A stretch of DNA of 8,729 bases from an uncultured Gammaproteobacteria bacterium. Its GTDB lineage: Bacteria; Pseudomonadota; Gammaproteobacteria; Nitrosococcales; Methylophagaceae. This document shows positions 6,381-8,729 of the stretch, one piece after another. Numbering within the stretch: position 1 is the stretch's first letter; each line of letters starts with the position of its first letter. The notes under the pieces are model-generated. The model searched no databases, was not told the origin of the DNA, and saw only the letters and a list, made by a program, of their open reading frames with translations. The DNA lies in NCBI GenBank assembly GCA_913058195.1, contig CAJXPP010000078.1, forward strand, positions 1-8,729. Direction: 5' to 3'. The position numbers and the translations under genes are program-made.

Positions 6381-6395
6381 AAATAGGTCCTATTT
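6381..6395. repeat. 15-base inverted repeat overlapping the yehS ribosome binding site
   Basis: AAATAGG-T-CCTATTT is a perfect dyad with 7-base arms and a one-base centre, directly abutting the GTG start codon. It contains the AGGA Shine-Dalgarno core on the minus strand. With a one-base centre it cannot fold as a hairpin at full length, so it suits a dimeric DNA-binding protein better than an RNA switch. One such dyad per window could arise by chance. Confidence 0.4.
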
Positions 6396-6412
6396 CTTTT
6401 GCAGCGCATTTA

Positions 6413-6440
6413 AATATAACGCTGATTAATTTATTTTAAA
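6413..6440 (-). promoter_or_regulatory. Candidate yehS promoter
   Basis: On the minus strand TTTAAA (6440-6435) and TATATT (6418-6413) are 16 bases apart, upstream of the yehS GTG. The -10 matches the consensus at 5 of 6 positions and the -35 at 4 of 6. The region is very AT-rich, so false matches are easy. Confidence 0.25.
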
Positions 6441-6532
6441 CTAAGTATATCGTGATGAGGCTATTGGCAATATAGTTAATAGCTATTTTCTGATAAGCTT
6501 ATCTGCTAATTACCATAATAAAACAATTCACT

Positions 6533-6751
6533 ATGTCAGAACAACAAGCTAATAATCCTTTGCACGGCCTCACCTTAGAATCAATAGTGAGTAATTTAGT
6601 CGACCAACTCGGATGGGAGGAGTTAGGGTATCGAATTGATATTAATTGTTTTCAAAACGATCCTAGCGTTAAATCAAGTCTTAAGTTTTTAAGAAAAACA
6701 CCTTGGGCTAGAGCCAAAGTAGAGGCGCTTTATTTACAGCTGATGCATTAA
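6533..6751 (+). CDS. VF530 family DNA-binding protein (DUF2132)
   Basis: This 72-residue protein belongs to the VF530 family, named after a Vibrio fischeri protein of known structure and annotated as DNA-binding. Nearly the whole length is the conserved core: NNPLHGLTLE (7-16), LGWEELGYRI (26-35), then CFQNDPSVKSSLKFLRKTPW (39-58) and ARAKVEALYL (59-68). No signal peptide or membrane segment is present. Its cellular role is not known. The start at 6533 gives a normal family length; the upstream sequence aaacaattcact lacks a Shine-Dalgarno site, so initiation is weak or uses another mode. The gene is divergent from yehS (152-base gap) and convergent with the small membrane protein gene, with only nine bases between their stop codons. 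Confidence 0.95.
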   Translation: MSEQQANNPLHGLTLESIVSNLVDQLGWEELGYRIDINCFQNDPSVKSSLKFLRKTPWARAKVEALYLQLMH

Positions 6752-6752
6752 A

Positions 6753-6771
6753 GGCCACTATTATAGCGGCC
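6753..6771 (-). terminator. Stem-loop spanning the stop codon of the small membrane protein gene
   Basis: On the minus strand GGCCGCTA pairs with TAGTGGCC (eight pairs, one G-U) around a three-base loop, TAA, which is the stop codon itself. A short TTTAA follows. The stem is better paired on the minus strand than on the plus (where the G-U becomes an A-C mismatch), and the U-tract is on that side too. The U-tract is short, so it may be a weak terminator. It also fills the nine-base gap between the two convergent genes. Confidence 0.45.
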
Positions 6772-7048
6772 AGAGCTTAATTCCTAGAAGCATGAAGCCT
6801 ATAGAAAATAATAAGCAAAAAACGGATGCCAAGGCATAAATTGATTTGAATCCAGCAATACGACACTCTTTTAAGCCGATATACGCACCAATAGCGGTGA
6901 CAAAAAATGAAAACTCATTAAATACTAATAATGTCAGTAGTGGTATTTGAGTTGTGCCATCAGTAGTAATCTCACTACCTTTTAGTATGAGCAATAATAA
7001 AAGTGAGCTTAAGGCGAGCGCGATATAGGGGAAGTTAATAGTTTTCAT
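6761..7048 (-). CDS. Small three-helix membrane protein, unknown function
   Basis: I do not recognise this 95-residue protein. It is strongly hydrophobic, with three likely transmembrane helices at about residues 6-23, 36-59 and 70-92. A short polar loop (KGSEITTDGTTQ, 23-34) lies between helices 1 and 2, and a basic loop (KECRIAGFKS, 60-69) between 2 and 3. The positive-inside rule would put the second loop in the cytoplasm and the first in the periplasm. It is close to full length, with no cleavable-looking signal and no known motif. The ATG at 7048 has no Shine-Dalgarno site and lies only 14 bases beyond a strong bidirectional terminator that follows the cytochrome gene. Expression would need terminator read-through or a promoter inside the AT-rich gap. 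Coding potential is supported by clean helix periodicity, but not by homology. Confidence 0.65.
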   Translation of the reverse strand: MKTINFPYIALALSSLLLLLILKGSEITTDGTTQIPLLTLLVFNEFSFFVTAIGAYIGLKECRIAGFKSIYALASVFCLLFSIGFMLLGIKLWPL

Positions 7049-7061
7049 TTAATTATTTACT

Positions 7062-7091
7062 AAAAAAAATCCCGCATTTGCGGGGTTTTTT
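7062..7091. terminator. Strong bidirectional intrinsic terminator
   Basis: CCCGC (7071-7075) and GCGGG (7080-7084) form a GC-rich stem with an ATTT loop, flanked by eight A on the left and six T after GGGG on the right. It therefore has a U-tract when read from either strand. On the minus strand it ends the cytochrome c gene, 14 bases after that stop codon. The small membrane protein gene lies directly beyond it. Confidence 0.93.
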
Positions 7092-7105
7092 ATTATTGCC
7101 TGAAT

Positions 7106-7576
7106 TTATTTTACAAGAGATAACATATGGTCAACAGCAGATTTGACATCATCATCGCTTAAATCTGGTCGTCCACCACGTGCAGGCATCATATTTAAGC
7201 CATTAATTGCGTTGTCATAAAGTGTATCAACACCTTTTTCGATACGGGGTGCCCAGCCTTCAGCATCCCCCAGTTTTGGAGAGCTCATCATTCCTGTCGA
7301 ATGACATAGTGCGCAAACTTGAGTAACGATCTTTGCACCACCACCGACAGCCGCTACCTCAACAGCCGCTGCTACAACAACAGGCGCTTCGCCAATATAA
7401 ACTTCAGCAACAGGTTTGACTCTTTCTGCAACGTCTTCTGCCAGCATACTTTCAGGTGCGGCAACATTTTTCCCAACATCTAGCATTGTTGAAAGAACTA
7501 TTTTTACGACACCAAAGATAATAAGGAAAGTAACAATACTGCCAACAAAGAATTTACCTGAATTTTGAGAAGCCAT
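7106..7576 (-). CDS. Membrane-anchored cytochrome c5-type protein
   Basis: This 156-residue monoheme c-type cytochrome carries electrons in the periplasm while tied to the inner membrane. Residues about 9-30 are one hydrophobic helix (FFVGSIVTFLIIFGVVKIVL) acting as an uncleaved anchor. Residues 31-82 form an Ala/Val/Glu-rich linker (VVVAAAVEVAAVGGG). The heme domain follows, with CALCH at C88-C91-H92 binding the heme and M130 (GLNMMPARGG) the likely sixth ligand. The small single-domain layout and the MMPARGG...LSDDDVKSAVDHM ending are typical of the cytochrome c5 / class I family. Partner oxidase or reductase genes are not in the window. The ATG at 7576 has AAGG six bases upstream and a TATAAT promoter element at 7613-7608. 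A strong terminator follows. Confidence 0.94.
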   Translation of the reverse strand: MASQNSGKFFVGSIVTFLIIFGVVKIVLSTMLDVGKNVAAPESMLAEDVAERVKPVAEVYIGEAPVVVAAAVEVAAVGGGAKIVTQVCALCHSTGMMSSPKLGDAEGWAPRIEKGVDTLYDNAINGLNMMPARGGRPDLSDDDVKSAVDHMLSLVK

Positions 7577-7607
7577 GATGAACCTTAAGGTTTAATATAA
7601 ATAGTTA

Positions 7608-7635
7608 ATTATACGATGATAATGCTATTGGTGAA
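7608..7635 (-). promoter_or_regulatory. Candidate promoter of the cytochrome c5-type gene
   Basis: On the minus strand a perfect TATAAT (7613-7608) is preceded, 16 bases earlier, by TTCACC (7635-7630), 4 of 6 matches to the -35 consensus. The -10 ends 31 bases before the ATG, a normal leader length. It lies between the upstream dehydrogenase stop (7643) and the cytochrome, so the cytochrome can be transcribed alone. Confidence 0.5.
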
Positions 7636-7642
7636 ATAGTGT

Positions 7643-8644
7643 CTATATAATTGCCGTTAACGCAATTTTTCCAAGCGTCGCGCCAGTGAGTAATTGTTGG
7701 TGGGCAAGACTAATATTTTTACTGCTAATAGCGCCTATTGTTTGCTTGTGTGTACTGATGATTTTTCCTTCATCAAGTAAGTTAGCGATGGCATTGAGAA
7801 GTTGATGTTGTTTAAGCATATCGCTTGTTTTGAACATTGGGCGAGTAAACATAAACTCCCATACAAAACCTGCGCTTTTGGATTTGAGAATATCGAGATC
7901 GTGCTTCTCTTGCGTGCCGACAATACTACAAATCATACCCTGAGGTGCGATAAGTTCAGCCATAGCTGAAAAATGTCTGTCAGTATCATTAAGGCATAAA
8001 ATATAATCAGGATCAGCGATGCCAAGCCCTCGGTATTGAACAGCCAAATCACTATGGTGATTGATAATATAGTCCGCACCTAATTCTCGACACCATTGCT
8101 CTGAGTCTGTACGAGAAGCTGTGGTGATGACATTTAATTTAGCAATGGATTTAGCAAGTTGGATTGCGATAGAACCAACACCTCCGGCACCACCAATAAT
8201 CAGAATGTTTTTACCGGCATCAGCAGTTTCAGTAATTTTTAAACGTGAGAATAAGGCTTCCCAAGCGGTAATACTGGTTAAGGGCATGACAGCACTTTGC
8301 TCCGCTGTGAGTGTTTTAGGTGCGTGACCAACAATGCGTTCATCGACAAGTTGGTGACTGGTATAACAACCCGGTCGAGTAAGGTCACCTGCATAAAATA
8401 CTTTATCGCCCGTTTTAAAGAGTGTGACATTTTCACCGATTGAACGAACAGTACCTGCCGCATCCCAACCAACAATTTTAGGTGATTCTAATTGTTCGTT
8501 AATTGCAGCTATGACTTTAGTATCAACTGGGTTAACGGCAATGGCATCAATTTCAATTAATACATCATGGCTAGTGGCTTCAGGCATTGCTTGTTCAAAT
8601 AAAATAGGTGAAGAATCATTACTGTTAAAGCCATATGCTTTCAT
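7643..8644 (-). CDS. Zinc-free medium-chain dehydrogenase, quinone oxidoreductase-like
   Basis: This 333-residue protein is a medium-chain dehydrogenase/reductase of the branch annotated as zinc-binding alcohol dehydrogenase family protein (TIGR02817-like), related to NADPH:quinone oxidoreductase. Features in order: an N-terminal GroES-like domain (VNPVDTK at 37-43, GWDAAG at 59-64, GDKVFYAGD at 79-87), PLTSITAWEALF (121-132), and a Rossmann fold with GGAGGVG (151-157) for NAD(P)H. WEFMFTRPMF later in the chain is a signature of this branch. The Cys/His set that binds catalytic zinc in true alcohol dehydrogenases is absent, so despite the family name it is probably a reductase of quinones or unsaturated carbonyls in the cytoplasm. 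The ATG at 8644 matches the family start (MKA-G-) but has no Shine-Dalgarno site. The upstream region is cut by the contig end. Confidence 0.93.
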   Translation of the reverse strand: MKAYGFNSNDSSPILFEQAMPEATSHDVLIEIDAIAVNPVDTKVIAAINEQLESPKIVGWDAAGTVRSIGENVTLFKTGDKVFYAGDLTRPGCYTSHQLVDERIVGHAPKTLTAEQSAVMPLTSITAWEALFSRLKITETADAGKNILIIGGAGGVGSIAIQLAKSIAKLNVITTASRTDSEQWCRELGADYIINHHSDLAVQYRGLGIADPDYILCLNDTDRHFSAMAELIAPQGMICSIVGTQEKHDLDILKSKSAGFVWEFMFTRPMFKTSDMLKQHQLLNAIANLLDEGKIISTHKQTIGAISSKNISLAHQQLLTGATLGKIALTAII

Positions 8645-8698
8645 GGGAAGAGTCCAGGAGGTTTAAGAGTTATTAAGCTAAAGGTGTGGGTCTAACAC

Positions 8699-8729
8699 CT
8701 GTTCTCTTATACACATCTCCGAGCCCACG
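8699..8729. other. Nextera Read 2 adapter, reverse complement (sequencing artefact)
   Basis: The last 31 bases read CTGT, then TCTCTTATACACATCT, then CCGAGCCCACG. This is the reverse complement of the Nextera Read 2 adapter with one extra T (TT in place of T at 8702-8703). It is library DNA. The genomic sequence ends at about 8698, so nothing can be said about what lies upstream of the dehydrogenase gene. Confidence 0.95.

Noticed and set aside
8656..8661. Plus-strand AGGAGG suggesting another gene to the right
   Set aside because: No start codon follows at a usable distance, and adapter begins at 8699.
8682..8700. Inverted repeat AGGTGT...ACACCT near the right end
   Set aside because: Its last bases come from the adapter junction, so the dyad is partly artificial.

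Overview
The window is one complete assembled piece, not a slice from inside a chromosome: both ends are Illumina Nextera adapter. Bases 6-38 are the Read 1 transposase adapter and bases about 8699-8729 are the reverse complement of the Read 2 adapter with one extra T. Only about 39-8698 is genomic. The first gene is therefore cut by the library or assembly, not by a biological event.

The genomic part is AT-rich and looks like an ordinary Gammaproteobacteria chromosome. It encodes a YceI close to the E. coli protein beside its cytochrome b561 partner, a YehS (DUF1456) protein, a VF530-family protein and a membrane-anchored cytochrome c5-type protein. A marine or aquatic gammaproteobacterium is plausible, but I cannot name a genus. 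There is no phage, plasmid, CRISPR, defence or biosynthetic cluster and no RNA gene that I can recognise.

Layout: (1) 39-428, + strand, C-terminal half of an EAL c-di-GMP phosphodiesterase, followed by about 420 bases with no convincing gene. (2) 851-3052, a LysR-type regulator (-) divergent from a yceJ-yceI pair (+), with a stem-loop after yceI. The regulator may control the pair, itself, or both. (3) 3108-3434, a scar: a strong ribosome binding site and start codon run straight into a roughly 95-base relic of an IS30-family element that keeps one terminal inverted repeat and the first 25 codons of its transposase. (4) 3435-5625, - strand, an aldehyde dehydrogenase followed by a 2-oxoglutarate/Fe(II) oxygenase, possibly one transcript. 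(5) 5874-6751, yehS (-, GTG start) divergent from a VF530-family gene (+). (6) 6761-8644, - strand: a zinc-free quinone-oxidoreductase-like dehydrogenase, a cytochrome c5-type protein, a strong bidirectional terminator, then a small three-helix membrane protein.

The redox theme (b561, a c-type cytochrome, quinone reductase-like and aldehyde dehydrogenases) recurs, but nothing ties these genes into one pathway. I found no new biological system. The points most worth checking are the adapter-derived ends, the IS30 relic that appears to have replaced the body of a gene, and several small regulatory dyads and repeats.
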